64,000 nt of DNA from Rubripirellula lacrimiformis (lineage in GTDB: Bacteria; Planctomycetota; Planctomycetia; Pirellulales; Pirellulaceae). Below are positions 1 to 9,334 of the stretch, in pieces. Position numbers and translations under genes: made by a program. The DNA lies in NCBI RefSeq assembly GCF_007741535.1, contig NZ_CP036525.1, positions 5,952,001 through 6,016,000 of the forward strand. The letters are read 5' to 3'. The notes beneath the pieces were generated by a model. That model was given only the letters and a program-made list of their open reading frames with translations. It did no database searches and was not told where the DNA came from. Position 1 is the stretch's first letter, and each line of letters starts with the position of its first letter.

Positions 1-783
1 ATGTCCGCCGCGCCCTTTCACATCGATATCGACGCTATCGACATTGGCTTGGGAATATCCGGGCAACACGGCCACCTGACCGGCCGCCGTATCACCAGCG
101 ACGTGCAGAGCGACTGCAAAATCGGGTTTCGCAAACCGCGTGAACAGCCCGTCATCGATCATCGCCCTCGCGCCTTCGCCCTTTTCCTCGGCCGGTTGAG
201 CGATCACCATCAATGTGCCTGACCAGTCATCGCGGTGGGTGGCCATGTAGCGAGCCACCGCAACCAAATTGGTCATGTGGATGTCGTGACCGCAAGCGTG
301 CATCACGCCGGTCGATATCCCACCAGGAAGTGAGACCGTCTTGGTCGATGCATAGGGCAGCTGAGTCTGTTCGGTGACGGGCAACCCGTCCATGTCGCAG
401 CGAAGCATCAGCGTCGGACCTTGTCCGTTTCGCAAGATGCCAACCACACCGCCACCACCGGCCGACGGATCCGGCCCGATACCCGTTGTGATTTCAAACC
501 CTTCCTCACGCCACAGCCCGGCAATCAAGGCTGCTGTTTCGGTTTCCTGCCAAGACAGTTCCGGGTTCCGGTGCAACGTCTGGTAGGCCTGCAGAAGCCC
601 CGGCAATTGCTGGTCGATCCAGTCGGCAATGTTGGCGGATGCCAATGTGGCGGGGGTCTGGACCGGCGGCGTTTCAGACGCCCGGTTGTCTGCCAAGTTC
701 GGTTGCTGGGCGATTGCACACGGCAGGGCAGAAACCACCCCGCCAACGGCAACTAGGAATACTGCCGAGAGAGTTTTATGCAT
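1..783 (-). CDS. Secreted M20-family amidohydrolase (IAA-amino acid/hippurate hydrolase-like), 3' end cut by window edge
   Basis: The minus-strand reading begins with an N-terminal signal peptide (MHKTLSAVFLVAVGG, ending near AIAQQ) and is open to the window edge, so only about 261 residues are present. It carries the metal-site signatures of M20 amidohydrolases: MHACGHDIHMTN, whose Cys and His are metal ligands in the family, then AQPAEEKGEGA with the paired acidic residues, and a DSVDIDVKGRGGH segment that opens the dimerisation (lid) domain. Family members hydrolyse N-acyl amino acids in a two-metal site. The signal peptide implies a periplasmic or exported enzyme. The start at 783 is the ATG directly before the signal sequence. 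The C-terminal catalytic part lies outside the window. Confident for family, not for substrate. Confidence 0.88.
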   Translation of the reverse strand, partial: MHKTLSAVFLVAVGGVVSALPCAIAQQPNLADNRASETPPVQTPATLASANIADWIDQQLPGLLQAYQTLHRNPELSWQETETAALIAGLWREEGFEITTGIGPDPSAGGGGVVGILRNGQGPTLMLRCDMDGLPVTEQTQLPYASTKTVSLPGGISTGVMHACGHDIHMTNLVAVARYMATHRDDWSGTLMVIAQPAEEKGEGARAMIDDGLFTRFAKPDFAVALHVAGDTAAGQVAVLPGYSQANVDSVDIDVKGRGGH

Positions 784-801
784 GAAAGGTCAGTGCGAAA
801 T

Positions 802-1749
802 CTAGTTCCGCTGGATCCAGGGATTGCCCTCGGTCGCGTTGACTTCGGACGTGATGAATTGGACGATATCGGGAATCACTTCGCTGACGTCATTGACCAA
901 CGAATGTCCGCTCAGAGCGGTATCGACCATCTTACCCTCGAATCCGGTGACCGTGCCGCCTCCGGCACGCCGCTTGACGCCTTCCACTCGCTTGATGATG
1001 CGTTGGGCTTCACTGCCTTCGGGACTCTCTTTGCCCGCGACAACCATGATCGGCAACTGCAAAATCGTCGGCGACATCAACGCTTGGTCCAACGCGATCG
1101 ACTTGATCTGCTTTTCAGGCGAAATCAGCACCAGACCTTTGACGTCCTGGCCCTGCTTGTTGCTTCCGACGCTGGGAAAACTCCAGTCCCTAGCCGCCCA
1201 GTGAGTCGCCATCACGCAACCTTCGCGAATGCCGACGACGACCAAGGCATTCATGTTCAGGTTGCCCGCATCATTTTCCTCTTTCAAAAATCCCTTCGAT
1301 GTTTCCAAGTCCATCAAGATAATGGACTCGATATCACGCTTGCTCATTTGCGCGACGTTGAAGGTCTTCGTTTTGCCGCGGTAATTGTATTCTTTGCTAC
1401 CGCCGTGACCGCGGTAGTCGGGAACCAGCACCGCACAGCCGGCGTTTTTCAGCGCCATGACCAGCTTCAGATAGGGGCTAGCTTGCCCCTGCCATTCGTG
1501 AACGACCATCACCGTGACCGCTTCCTTGCCCTTGTCCGACGGAAAATAGAAGGCCCGCAGAGTGATACCGTCCTTGGTCTTCAGCGTCACCGGCCGTGGC
1601 TTCAGCTTGGGATCTTCCTTGGCCTTGGGCTTCTGAGCCAGTGCGGCCGACGAAAAGACGAACGCAAAGAGGAACAGCAGCCCCAACAACAGTTGGTGAC
1701 GTCGAGCCTGGATATCGTCCATGGTCCGTATCGCGGCAACCGATCGCAT
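802..1749 (-). CDS. Secreted alpha/beta-hydrolase-fold protein with atypical nucleophile elbow
   Basis: This is a 315-residue protein with a signal-anchor (LLLGLLFLFAFVFSSAALAQ) and an alpha/beta hydrolase layout: an early strand and oxyanion region (VMVVHEWQGQ), a DYRGHGGS segment typical of the family, a nucleophile-elbow position reading VVVGIREGCVMA, an acid-loop region (IMVVAGKESPEG) and a late His in ALSGHSLV. Where active enzymes have G-x-S-x-G this one has I-R-E-G, so the serine is replaced by Glu and it may be a non-hydrolytic or altered member. It lies 18 bases upstream of the M20 hydrolase start on the same strand and may be cotranscribed with it. The ATG at 1749 has AGGGA about 8 bases upstream; a second ATG at 1722 is possible. 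No substrate can be inferred. Confidence 0.75.
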   Translation of the reverse strand: MRSVAAIRTMDDIQARRHQLLLGLLFLFAFVFSSAALAQKPKAKEDPKLKPRPVTLKTKDGITLRAFYFPSDKGKEAVTVMVVHEWQGQASPYLKLVMALKNAGCAVLVPDYRGHGGSKEYNYRGKTKTFNVAQMSKRDIESIILMDLETSKGFLKEENDAGNLNMNALVVVGIREGCVMATHWAARDWSFPSVGSNKQGQDVKGLVLISPEKQIKSIALDQALMSPTILQLPIMVVAGKESPEGSEAQRIIKRVEGVKRRAGGGTVTGFEGKMVDTALSGHSLVNDVSEVIPDIVQFITSEVNATEGNPWIQRN

Positions 1750-2135
1750 GCATATTCCCTATTTGAGACGCCAATTCCCAGCCGTGGCTCAAAGTGCCAG
1801 CTGGTTAAAAATCTGGTCAGGCGCAGTCATCGACTGCTATCAAAAGGTTAGACGCGGAATGATCGCCGGTCAAATAAAGACGCTCAGATGGTCCATTTCT
1901 AAAGCGGATACGACGCGAAACCATTCGGACGTTGGCTTATACTGCTGTCCCTCCAAGTTTTCGGAATCCGATTCTGAAAGTCGGACCTCGGAATATTCTG
2001 CAGGAAAGCAGCATTCCCAGGAATCCGACCACCCCTTGGCCCCCCATTTCGGAAACACCGGCCGTTGCAATCGCGCTGGCCCACCGCTTCCGATCACCCC
2101 AATCCCCCCCACATCACGCTCGCCGCAGGTGCTTT

Positions 2136-5100
2136 GTGCCGACTCTACACGTTCGTTTTTCCATTGCATGGATCGCCACTGCAGGGATCGTTGTGTCCAC
2201 AACGATTCCTGGCTTATCCGGTATCGCCAACGCACAGAACGACCTGACCGACATCCCCGTGCCGGATCCGGTGGCCGAAAAGGCAGCGATGAACGTCCAC
2301 GACGGGGCGGCGGTGAACCTGTTCGCAGCGGACCCGGACATCGCCAAACCGATCCAAATGAATTTCGATTCGACCGGCGGATTGTGGATCGCTAGCAGCG
2401 AGATCTACCCACAAATTCGCCCCGGGGAAGTCGCCAACGACAAAATCATCGTGCTGCGTGACACCGACGGGGATGGAGTTTGCGATTCGCGGAAAGTGTT
2501 CGCCGATGGCCTGCTGATCCCAACCGGCGTGCTGCCCGACGGACCGCATGCCGCCTATATCGTCGATAGCACGCGACTGCTGTACATGCAGGACACCGAT
2601 CATGACGGTCGCGCGGACAAAAGCACGGTCGTGTTGTCCGGGTTCGGCACCGAAGACACGCACCACTTGGTCCACACGCTGCGATTCGGCCCCGACGGTT
2701 GTCTGTATTTCAACCAATCGATTTACATCCACAGCCACATCGACACGCCCGATGGGTCCAGACACCTTGATGGAGGTGGCATTTGGCGATTCCGCCCGTC
2801 CACCAACGAACTCGAAGTCTTCTGTAAAGGGTTCATCAATCCGTGGGGGCACAGCTTTGATTCCGCAGGCGAATCGTTTGTCACCGACGGCGCCTTTTTC
2901 GAAGGGATCAACTACACGTTTCCCGATGCGGTCTTCGCGACGTCCCCCGGCGCCACCCGCTGGCTAAGCGGACTCAACCCGGGCAGCCCCAAACATTGCG
3001 GTCTGGAAATCTTGTCGGGCGACCACATTCCACCGGACTGGTCGGGATCGCTGGTGACCAGCGACTTTCGCTCGCACCGCGTTTGTCGATTCACCCTGAA
3101 ACCATCGGCAAGCGGCTACCTTAGCCGCCAACAACCAGAAATCATCACCACACCACACGTGGCTTTCCGACCGATCGACGCCCGCATGGGCCCCGACGGG
3201 GCCCTGTATGTCGCCGACTGGTACAACCCGATCATCCAACACGGCGAAGTCGACTTTCGCGACGATCGCCGCGACCGAACTCACGGACGAATCTGGCGTG
3301 TCTCGTTCCCCGATCGGCCACTGGACCATTGGCCCGACTTCGCCGCCGCGTCGCTGGAAGAACTGCGCGACATGCTGAGCGATTCGTCGCTGGCGACCGC
3401 TCAATTTGCCCGCCAAGAAATCTGGAAACGGGCCCAGCAAGATCCCGACAACGTACTGGCGGCGGTCCGAACATGGACCGACCTGGACGATTCCAGCAAC
3501 GAACGATCCTGGCTGTACGAAGCTATCCCCGGCGCCACATTCGAAGACATCTGGGGTCAACTCCAAGGCGTCGACGCAAAACAACCCAAGTTCCAACGGA
3601 CCGCGCTGCGAAGCGCTTGGCGAACCCGACTTCGCTGGCCCGCCGGATCCCAACAGCGACAGCAAATCGAATCCTTCGTGCTAGCCCAGGCCGCGTCGCC
3701 GATCGCAGCCAATCGGCTCGAAGCGGTCGTTTCGGCTGGCCAACTGGACAGCGAAACAGCTTTTGCCGCCGTGCTTTCGGCAACCCAACATGACATCGAC
3801 GACCCCCTGGATTTTGCGATCTGGCAATCCCTGCGAGCCATCGATACCCGATTCGCCGATCAACAGTCCGGCCAATCCATTTTGGCATCCATGGACTGGA
3901 CCAACCGTCCCGCCCAATTGGCCTTTGCCGTCTCTGCGATCGCGACCCCCGCGTCGGCTGAAACCGCACTGTCGATGATCGAATCGGGCAATGTCGATCA
4001 GGCTGCGATCGAAGCACTGCTGCCCGCGGTCGCCGCCGCCGGAAACGCTCAGCAGCTTGGACGCGCAGCTCGCACACTGCTGGTCGATCGTGATGTTCGC
4101 ACCATCGCCCCGCTGATGCCGCTGATCGATCGCACCAACACCGATAAAACCGCCCCCGCCGGAATCGGTGAAGTGCTAGCGACGATCGTTTCGGGCCCCG
4201 GTGACCTGACCGACGCCCCAGCCTGGGCGACCGCGGTCGCGACAATGGTAAAGACCTGGAAGATCGGCGAATTGGAATCGACCATTGAATCGGCGATCCC
4301 AACCGCAGCGGACAGCCAACTTCGAAGCCAGCTGATCGAGGCACTCTCGGCGCTAGATTCCCCATCATCGATCCAAGCGGTCAACGAACTGGCAGGATCC
4401 GATGATCCGGCCACCCGGCTTGCAGCGATCCGTTCGATCGCCCAGCGACGACCCGGGGCTGCGATCGGGCACGTGGTTCGCATGCTGGCCACTGGACCAG
4501 CCGCAGAACAGGAAATGACGGCCGATCTGATCGCCCAAATGATCTCGCGAAAAGGCGTCTCCGACGCGTTAGCCGCAGCAATCAACAAGGTCTCGCTAGA
4601 CCCCGACGTGGCTCGCAAATTGTCTCGGCGCGTGCAAAGTGCCGGCGGCAGCGAAGCCCTGATGGCCGCGATCACCGCCTCGGGCAAACTAGAACAGGCC
4701 ACCTGGAAACTGACGCCTGAACTGGTCAGCCGAATCACTGACAAGGTTCGCTCGCATGGATCGGCCGCCAAGGGCGAACAGATTTACCGGCAATCGTCCC
4801 TGCAATGCGTTGCCTGTCACGCCATCGGAACCGCCGGCGGACTGGTCGGGCCCAACCTGATCAGCATCGGTGGCAGTGCGCAGATCGACTACATCATCGA
4901 ATCGCTAATCGATCCGAGCGCGAAACTAAAAGAAGGCTACACCACCCTGTCGCTGCTGAGCGACGAAGGACAACTGATCAACGGAATCGTGATCGGCCGT
5001 GATGAAGACGCGGTGCGAATGCGACTGGCCGACGGCAAAGAAGTGCAGATCGATGCCGATTCGATCGAACTCGAAAAGCCCGGCAAATCGCTGATGCCAG

Positions 5101-5699
5101 CCGGGCTGGTTGACCCGCTGTCGGAATCCGACCTCGTCGATCTGGTCGCATTCCTATCGGCACTCGGACGTTCGGCGGAATTCACCGTGTCGGCCGAACC
5201 CATGGTGCGGTCGTTCGAAACCCTGGTCTACACGCCCGAAGCGAACCGGCGGCTGAATCGGACCAGCACCGATACCGTGGCGGGCGGCGATCCAGCGATG
5301 CAGTGGCGAAGTGTGACGACAACCGTCAACGGCACACTGCCGATGTCGGATCTAGACCAGTTCCAACAACACCGGCAAACACCGCCCACGTCGTTCATCC
5401 GATTCCCCGTCAATCTGCAGGCCGACGGAAATGTGCAAATCGATTTCCCGCGAATCGGCGAGACATCGACTCAGCAGGCAGCTGCGAGCGACGCAGATTC
5501 CCCGAAGGAGGGCGAATTTCCGAACGAAACCGGGCCGCCCGAAGGGATCGAAGCCTGGGTGGATGGACGCCCCACGCCAACTTGGAACCTGAAATCGCTG
5601 GCCCTGGCCGCTGGCGATCATGTGATCGTGCTGTCGATCGACCTATCCAAGCACCCAGGCCCGCTGGCGATCCGCATGAATGGCGACGCCGCCCCCTAG
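2136..5699 (+). CDS. PVC-type membrane-bound dehydrogenase with HEAT-like repeats and cytochrome c domain
   Basis: This is a large exported protein of about 1190 residues. The N-terminal domain is a beta-propeller of the Pirellula/Verrucomicrobium dehydrogenase type, with DTDGDGVCDSRKVFADGL, DARMGPDGALYVADWYNP and RDRTHGRIWRV as typical blocks. A long helical repeat region (HEAT-like, Ala/Leu-rich) follows. The protein ends with a heme-binding domain with QCVACHAIG (CxxCH) and a downstream LIDPSAKLKEGY block characteristic of the planctomycete c-type domain. It probably oxidises a sugar or alcohol in the periplasm and passes electrons to its heme c. The frame is open from an ATG at 1932, but that stretch is unlike protein; the GTG at 2136 starts a good signal peptide ending at GIANAQ, so it was preferred. 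Substrate unknown. Confidence 0.85.
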   Translation: MPTLHVRFSIAWIATAGIVVSTTIPGLSGIANAQNDLTDIPVPDPVAEKAAMNVHDGAAVNLFAADPDIAKPIQMNFDSTGGLWIASSEIYPQIRPGEVANDKIIVLRDTDGDGVCDSRKVFADGLLIPTGVLPDGPHAAYIVDSTRLLYMQDTDHDGRADKSTVVLSGFGTEDTHHLVHTLRFGPDGCLYFNQSIYIHSHIDTPDGSRHLDGGGIWRFRPSTNELEVFCKGFINPWGHSFDSAGESFVTDGAFFEGINYTFPDAVFATSPGATRWLSGLNPGSPKHCGLEILSGDHIPPDWSGSLVTSDFRSHRVCRFTLKPSASGYLSRQQPEIITTPHVAFRPIDARMGPDGALYVADWYNPIIQHGEVDFRDDRRDRTHGRIWRVSFPDRPLDHWPDFAAASLEELRDMLSDSSLATAQFARQEIWKRAQQDPDNVLAAVRTWTDLDDSSNERSWLYEAIPGATFEDIWGQLQGVDAKQPKFQRTALRSAWRTRLRWPAGSQQRQQIESFVLAQAASPIAANRLEAVVSAGQLDSETAFAAVLSATQHDIDDPLDFAIWQSLRAIDTRFADQQSGQSILASMDWTNRPAQLAFAVSAIATPASAETALSMIESGNVDQAAIEALLPAVAAAGNAQQLGRAARTLLVDRDVRTIAPLMPLIDRTNTDKTAPAGIGEVLATIVSGPGDLTDAPAWATAVATMVKTWKIGELESTIESAIPTAADSQLRSQLIEALSALDSPSSIQAVNELAGSDDPATRLAAIRSIAQRRPGAAIGHVVRMLATGPAAEQEMTADLIAQMISRKGVSDALAAAINKVSLDPDVARKLSRRVQSAGGSEALMAAITASGKLEQATWKLTPELVSRITDKVRSHGSAAKGEQIYRQSSLQCVACHAIGTAGGLVGPNLISIGGSAQIDYIIESLIDPSAKLKEGYTTLSLLSDEGQLINGIVIGRDEDAVRMRLADGKEVQIDADSIELEKPGKSLMPAGLVDPLSESDLVDLVAFLSALGRSAEFTVSAEPMVRSFETLVYTPEANRRLNRTSTDTVAGGDPAMQWRSVTTTVNGTLPMSDLDQFQQHRQTPPTSFIRFPVNLQADGNVQIDFPRIGETSTQQAAASDADSPKEGEFPNETGPPEGIEAWVDGRPTPTWNLKSLALAAGDHVIVLSIDLSKHPGPLAIRMNGDAAP

Positions 5700-5873
5700 C
5701 GGCAAATCGCTGGCCTGTCGCCTGACCGGAATCCGCCGATGGAAACACCGGCGTGTTTCGGCGCCCCGATACGCGCGTTGCTCTCCAGCGTTTACAATCC
5801 GCCGCTCGCATCCAATTCTGGGCCGATCACTGCGTCGGCCGGCAACCGCCCTTCACACCCATCCCTGGTCCGC

Positions 5874-6278
5874 ATGTCCACTCGCCGCCGCGCCCGCGAG
5901 ATCGTTTTGCAATTGCTTTACGAAGCCGACATCAACGGGACCCGAGATGTCGATTCGGCCCGACGGTTCATCCGTTCTCGCCTGCAAGGCCGAAAAGCAC
6001 TCACCGACTTCGCCACCCAACTGCTCGAAGGCACTCTGCAGCATCGCGATGCCATCGACGAACAATTGGGCCAATTGGCGACCAACTGGACGCTACCGCG
6101 AATGCCCGTGGTCGACCGCAACGTGCTGCGACTAGGCGGCTACGAAATCCTGTTCGGTGACACCCCCGGTCGCGTCGCCGTCAATGAATCCATCGTTCTG
6201 GCTAAACGATACGGCGACACCAACAGCCCCCGATTCGTCAATGGCATCCTCGACCGCATGATGAAGAACAAAGCCTGA
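5874..6278 (+). CDS. nusB: Transcription antitermination factor NusB
   Basis: A 134-residue all-helical protein of normal NusB length. It opens with the RNA-binding Arg-rich segment [19 protein letters not shown] and ends with the conserved block [26 protein letters not shown]. NusB with NusE (S10) binds boxA RNA and supports antitermination in rRNA operons. The frame is open from 5739, but the ATG at 5874 gives the family start. It follows the cytochrome gene by 174 bases on the same strand; no partner such as ribH is next to it here, although ribH-nusB pairs are common elsewhere. Confidence 0.93.
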   Translation: MSTRRRAREIVLQLLYEADINGTRDVDSARRFIRSRLQGRKALTDFATQLLEGTLQHRDAIDEQLGQLATNWTLPRMPVVDRNVLRLGGYEILFGDTPGRVAVNESIVLAKRYGDTNSPRFVNGILDRMMKNKA

Positions 6279-7184
6279 CCCAACCGGGGGGCGTTCGTTT
6301 TTCGCAGCGACAGTCGCCAAGACTTTCGGCCGATGAATGTGATGCCACCGAATGTCTTGGCGACTCTCGCTACTCTGTGGCGACTCCGCTACGTTTGTCG
6401 CCCCGCTACGAAATGCCTCACCGCGCTCGGCATCCCGGCGAACCATCCGCCATCAGGACACGTCGTTTGCCCAAGTTTCTGCCAGGTGTCCAGCCTGCGA
6501 TCCTTGCCGCCACGATTTTTTCCTTGCCTGTCACGGACGGCGTGACGGAGCATTAATCACCGCCGCAGAACGCGAGCGACTGGGACCTTCGCTGCCCAGC
6601 ATTTCCCCCCGCCCCATCCCAATCCAAACGGCGGATTGAGCGATCGGCATGGGCCAGACACCGTCAGCAGGCGGCGGTCGAAACAGCGCGAAGAGCGGCT
6701 GCAAGAAGACATTTTTCCACCCGCGCCGAACAGGCAACCAAGCCCGTCCTGGGTCTCCAATTGGACAACGGACACGCGCTTCTTCGCGAACTGAATCGCT
6801 CGCTACGAGGGCTGACCCTGGAACCCCAACAAGCAAGAATCCCCCGAACGACCAACCACGAAAGGCGTCACAAAGCCCCCCCCCCGAACGGAATCCGACA
6901 AGAAGAGCCGCGTGAATTTTGATGGGCCGACTTGCGATTTCAAACCACCGATTGACCGGCACCTTGGCGATCACCGTCACGTCGCCAACGGACCTGTGCT
7001 GGCGACACAGGATGAAAACGGCACCCCCGCGGCACCCCCAAAGATGCCTCCTAAAATCGCCAGGTTTGCGAACCATTTGGCGACCGATGATCAGACGACC
7101 TCTGGCGAGGACCGCCGAGATCCATGGGCTGCTTACGCCCGCGAACCTCGGCCCGATGGCGACCTGCCAATCGGATTTCAGTGC
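6279..7184. other. Gene-poor intergenic stretch (about 0.9 kb)
   Basis: Several open frames cross this stretch on both strands, including a 181-codon minus-strand frame at 6531-7076, but none has recognisable domain sequence, a plausible start or family-like composition. At 6310-6328 the phrase GTCGCCAAGACTTTCGG resembles the core of the tandem units at 21.5-22.6 kb (GTCGTCAAGACTTTCGATG), which suggests a degenerate single copy of that element. Otherwise nothing supportable is seen. Confidence 0.5.
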
Positions 7185-7790
7185 TCAGGAATTTTCTGAT
7201 GGCTGGTCGCTGGCGGGCTTTTTACGCGGCCCTTGCGGCCCTGGCCTACGGCCTCTTCGGCGCCCTTGCTGCACGGGCACAAACCGGCTTTCGATCCGCT
7301 GCAGCAGCTTGCTGATGCACAACTTGTTGATACTGAGATTCAGATCGTTGGATTCTTCGGTCAACGCATCGTGAAGGCTCTTGGGAAGCCGGATCGTGAT
7401 CATCCGCTCCGGCTCGCTGGAGTCTCCCTTGCTGACATCTTGGCTTCGCAGTGCCGCGACCATTTCCTGCAACTCGGCGTACTGTGGCCCCTTCTGGAAA
7501 TCGGCGTATTCGGCGGCATCCGGGAACGACTGATGAACCACCCCATCCTTCCCCAGGATCTCGCGATAGAAGACGACCCAATTGCCCGTCTTGGCGAACG
7601 CTTGCTCGGCGATATCCATGACCGCTCGGCCGCGCTGCTCGGCCGGCAGTCCGGGCCGAGGCTGATGCAGGTCCAAGCGGGAAACCGGCATCGCCCGATC
7701 CCCACTGGTCGATCCAGTCGCTGGATTGGGCGAGCCCGGCTTTGCATCGCTGGCGTAACGGAGTGGAGTGGAATGTTCGGTTGAGGCCAT
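7185..7790 (-). CDS. Ribbon-helix-helix (Arc/HicB-like) domain protein
   Basis: A 201-residue protein. Residues about 130-170 read ERMITIRLPKSLHDALTEES then a helical LNLSINKLCISKLL segment: a short beta strand and two helices as in Arc/MetJ and HicB ribbon-helix-helix DNA-binding domains. The N-terminal part (EQAFAKTGNWVVFYREILG, then FPDAAEYADFQKGPQYAELQ) is a separate conserved-looking domain of unknown role. The C-terminus is very basic (GRRRGRRPGPQGPRKKP) and may contact nucleic acid. It is likely a transcriptional regulator or an antitoxin-like DNA-binding protein, but no toxin-like gene is adjacent. The start is the ATG at 7790. Confidence 0.72.
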   Translation of the reverse strand: MASTEHSTPLRYASDAKPGSPNPATGSTSGDRAMPVSRLDLHQPRPGLPAEQRGRAVMDIAEQAFAKTGNWVVFYREILGKDGVVHQSFPDAAEYADFQKGPQYAELQEMVAALRSQDVSKGDSSEPERMITIRLPKSLHDALTEESNDLNLSINKLCISKLLQRIESRFVPVQQGRRRGRRPGPQGPRKKPASDQPSENS

Positions 7791-8212
7791 CTGGTGACTG
7801 TCCTTTGCTCTTCACGAGCACGCGTCGGGGGTGATAGGCCAATGCTTGCAACACGTCAAACAGCGAGTCGCAAACCCAACGCCAACAACCACTTAACCGC
7901 GATGCCAAAAACACAGGCAAGACCACCCCCTCCGATGGCAACCGAGGCCGTGCCTATTTTTCGCGCACGCCAAGAAGTGCGACTACCAGGTGTCCACTTC
8001 AGCAATTGCTGGCAAAAAGAAAATTCCAGACCGGGGCGCCGCCGACTTGGCAGCGGCAAGGATCGCGTTTGGCGAGCGGGCCGGACGGACCGAAACCGAC
8101 CGGAGAACAGGGGCCGGGCAACATCGCGGCGACGCTGCTGGAAGACACCATCACGGGCCATGCAAGCAGCCCCCACAAGGGCCGCCGCGAGCGAGTCTCC
8201 GCGCGGCGAAGA
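7791..8212. other. Intergenic stretch without recognisable gene
   Basis: About 420 bases between the ribbon-helix-helix gene start and the stop of the desulfurase-like gene. Small open frames on both strands have no family-like sequence. No terminator hairpin with a T-run or clear promoter was seen. Confidence 0.45.
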
Positions 8213-9334
8213 CTAGGCCGCAGATGCTGCGTCGGAGGCATCGGCAAGCAGCTCGATCGCCCGGTCCACTTGATCGCGACTGGAGGTCCAACCGAGCGAC
8301 AATCGGATCGTTCGCCCGACCTGGGCCCCCGACATCCCGATCGCCCGCAGAGCACGGGTCGTCTCGTCGGGCGGCGTGTCCGACTGGGCAGTCGCGATGG
8401 CCAACTGGCGGGCCGCTCGCTGGATCCGCTTTGCGTCCCCAGGCATCTCGATGGCGATCGTGTTGGGCAGCCGCGGAGAATCAAGACAGAGGATCCGAGC
8501 CCGATCGCCAAGGGAAGACAGAAGCCCATAGGCAAAGTGATCACGAAGATCCCCAATGCTGGCGGCAACGTCGCCGGCACAACGGCCCGCCAGCGATGCG
8601 GCGGCGCCCAGACCGATGCATCCCGGGATGTTCTCCGCCCCCGGCCGCAGGCCCATCTCCCGGGGCTCGCCGAAGCTGATCGGCCGCAGACTCAGCCCCC
8701 GCCGAACGTACAACGCACCACTTCCCTTGGGCCCATAGAACTTATGCGCGCTGACCGAAACGGTATCGGCACGCAGCTCCGTCACATCCACGGGCATCTT
8801 CCCAAATGCCTGCGTCGCGTCGCAGTGAAGCGACACCCCCCGACTGTGGCAGATGTCGGCGATTTCGCGAACCGGCTGGATCGTGCCAAGCACCGGATTG
8901 GCCAGCTGCACACACGCCAAACGGGTCGTGCTTCGGATCGCCCGCCCGAGCGACTCGGGGTCCACCAAGCCATTGGAATCACAGGGGACCGATTCCACTT
9001 CCCAGCCCAATTCGGCCAGATGAGCAGTAGCCCCCAGGACCGAATCGTGCTCCAGCGTGCTGACCAGCACATGCCCTCGCTCGGACCGATCGACACCGCC
9101 CAGGATCCCAAGGTTATTCGCCTCGGTCCCCCCGCCGGTAAAGACGACCTCGAACGGCTCACATCCGGCCAAGATCGCCACCCCTTCGCGAGCATTCTCG
9201 AGCGCCTCGGCGACCGCCTGGGCATGCGGATGCTCTTGACCGGGCAGCATGAAGTGGGTCAGCCAATACGGCTTCATCGCCTCGACGACCGACGGCGCCA
9301 TCGGAGTGGTTCGGTTGAAGTCGAGGTAGATCAC
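8213..9334 (-). CDS. Cysteine desulfurase (IscS/NifS)-like PLP protein lacking the catalytic Cys
   Basis: A class-V aminotransferase-fold protein of 374 residues. It begins IYLDFNRTTPMAPSVVEAM, has the PLP-site pattern VVFTGGGTEANNLGILG, CDATQAFGKMPVDV and the Schiff-base Lys at about residue 198 (SVSAHKFYGPKGSGALYVRR), and ends RALRAIGMSGAQVGRTIRLSLG, all IscS/NifS-like. The mobile loop that carries the catalytic Cys in IscS (SSGSACTS) reads AIATAQSDTPPDE here, with no Cys and a shortening, so sulfur transfer by the normal persulfide route looks impossible. The start is GTG at 9334, where the family N-terminus begins; upstream in-frame sequence is unlike protein. The window carries a complete sufU-sufS pair elsewhere, so this copy may have another PLP reaction. 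Confidence 0.82.
   Translation of the reverse strand: MIYLDFNRTTPMAPSVVEAMKPYWLTHFMLPGQEHPHAQAVAEALENAREGVAILAGCEPFEVVFTGGGTEANNLGILGGVDRSERGHVLVSTLEHDSVLGATAHLAELGWEVESVPCDSNGLVDPESLGRAIRSTTRLACVQLANPVLGTIQPVREIADICHSRGVSLHCDATQAFGKMPVDVTELRADTVSVSAHKFYGPKGSGALYVRRGLSLRPISFGEPREMGLRPGAENIPGCIGLGAAASLAGRCAGDVAASIGDLRDHFAYGLLSSLGDRARILCLDSPRLPNTIAIEMPGDAKRIQRAARQLAIATAQSDTPPDETTRALRAIGMSGAQVGRTIRLSLGWTSSRDQVDRAIELLADASDAASAA

Noticed and set aside
1478-1851. Plus and minus frames overlapping the alpha/beta hydrolase gene
   Set aside because: Shadows; the hydrolase frame has a signal peptide and fold motifs and the others do not.
778-1851. Plus-strand 357-codon frame opposite the alpha/beta hydrolase gene
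   Set aside because: It is antisense to a better gene, with no signal peptide or domain.
6531-7076. Minus-strand 181-codon open frame
   Set aside because: Composition rich in Gly/Arg/Pro/Trp, no domain, and no good start. It lies in a gene-poor stretch and looks like a chance frame in GC-rich DNA.
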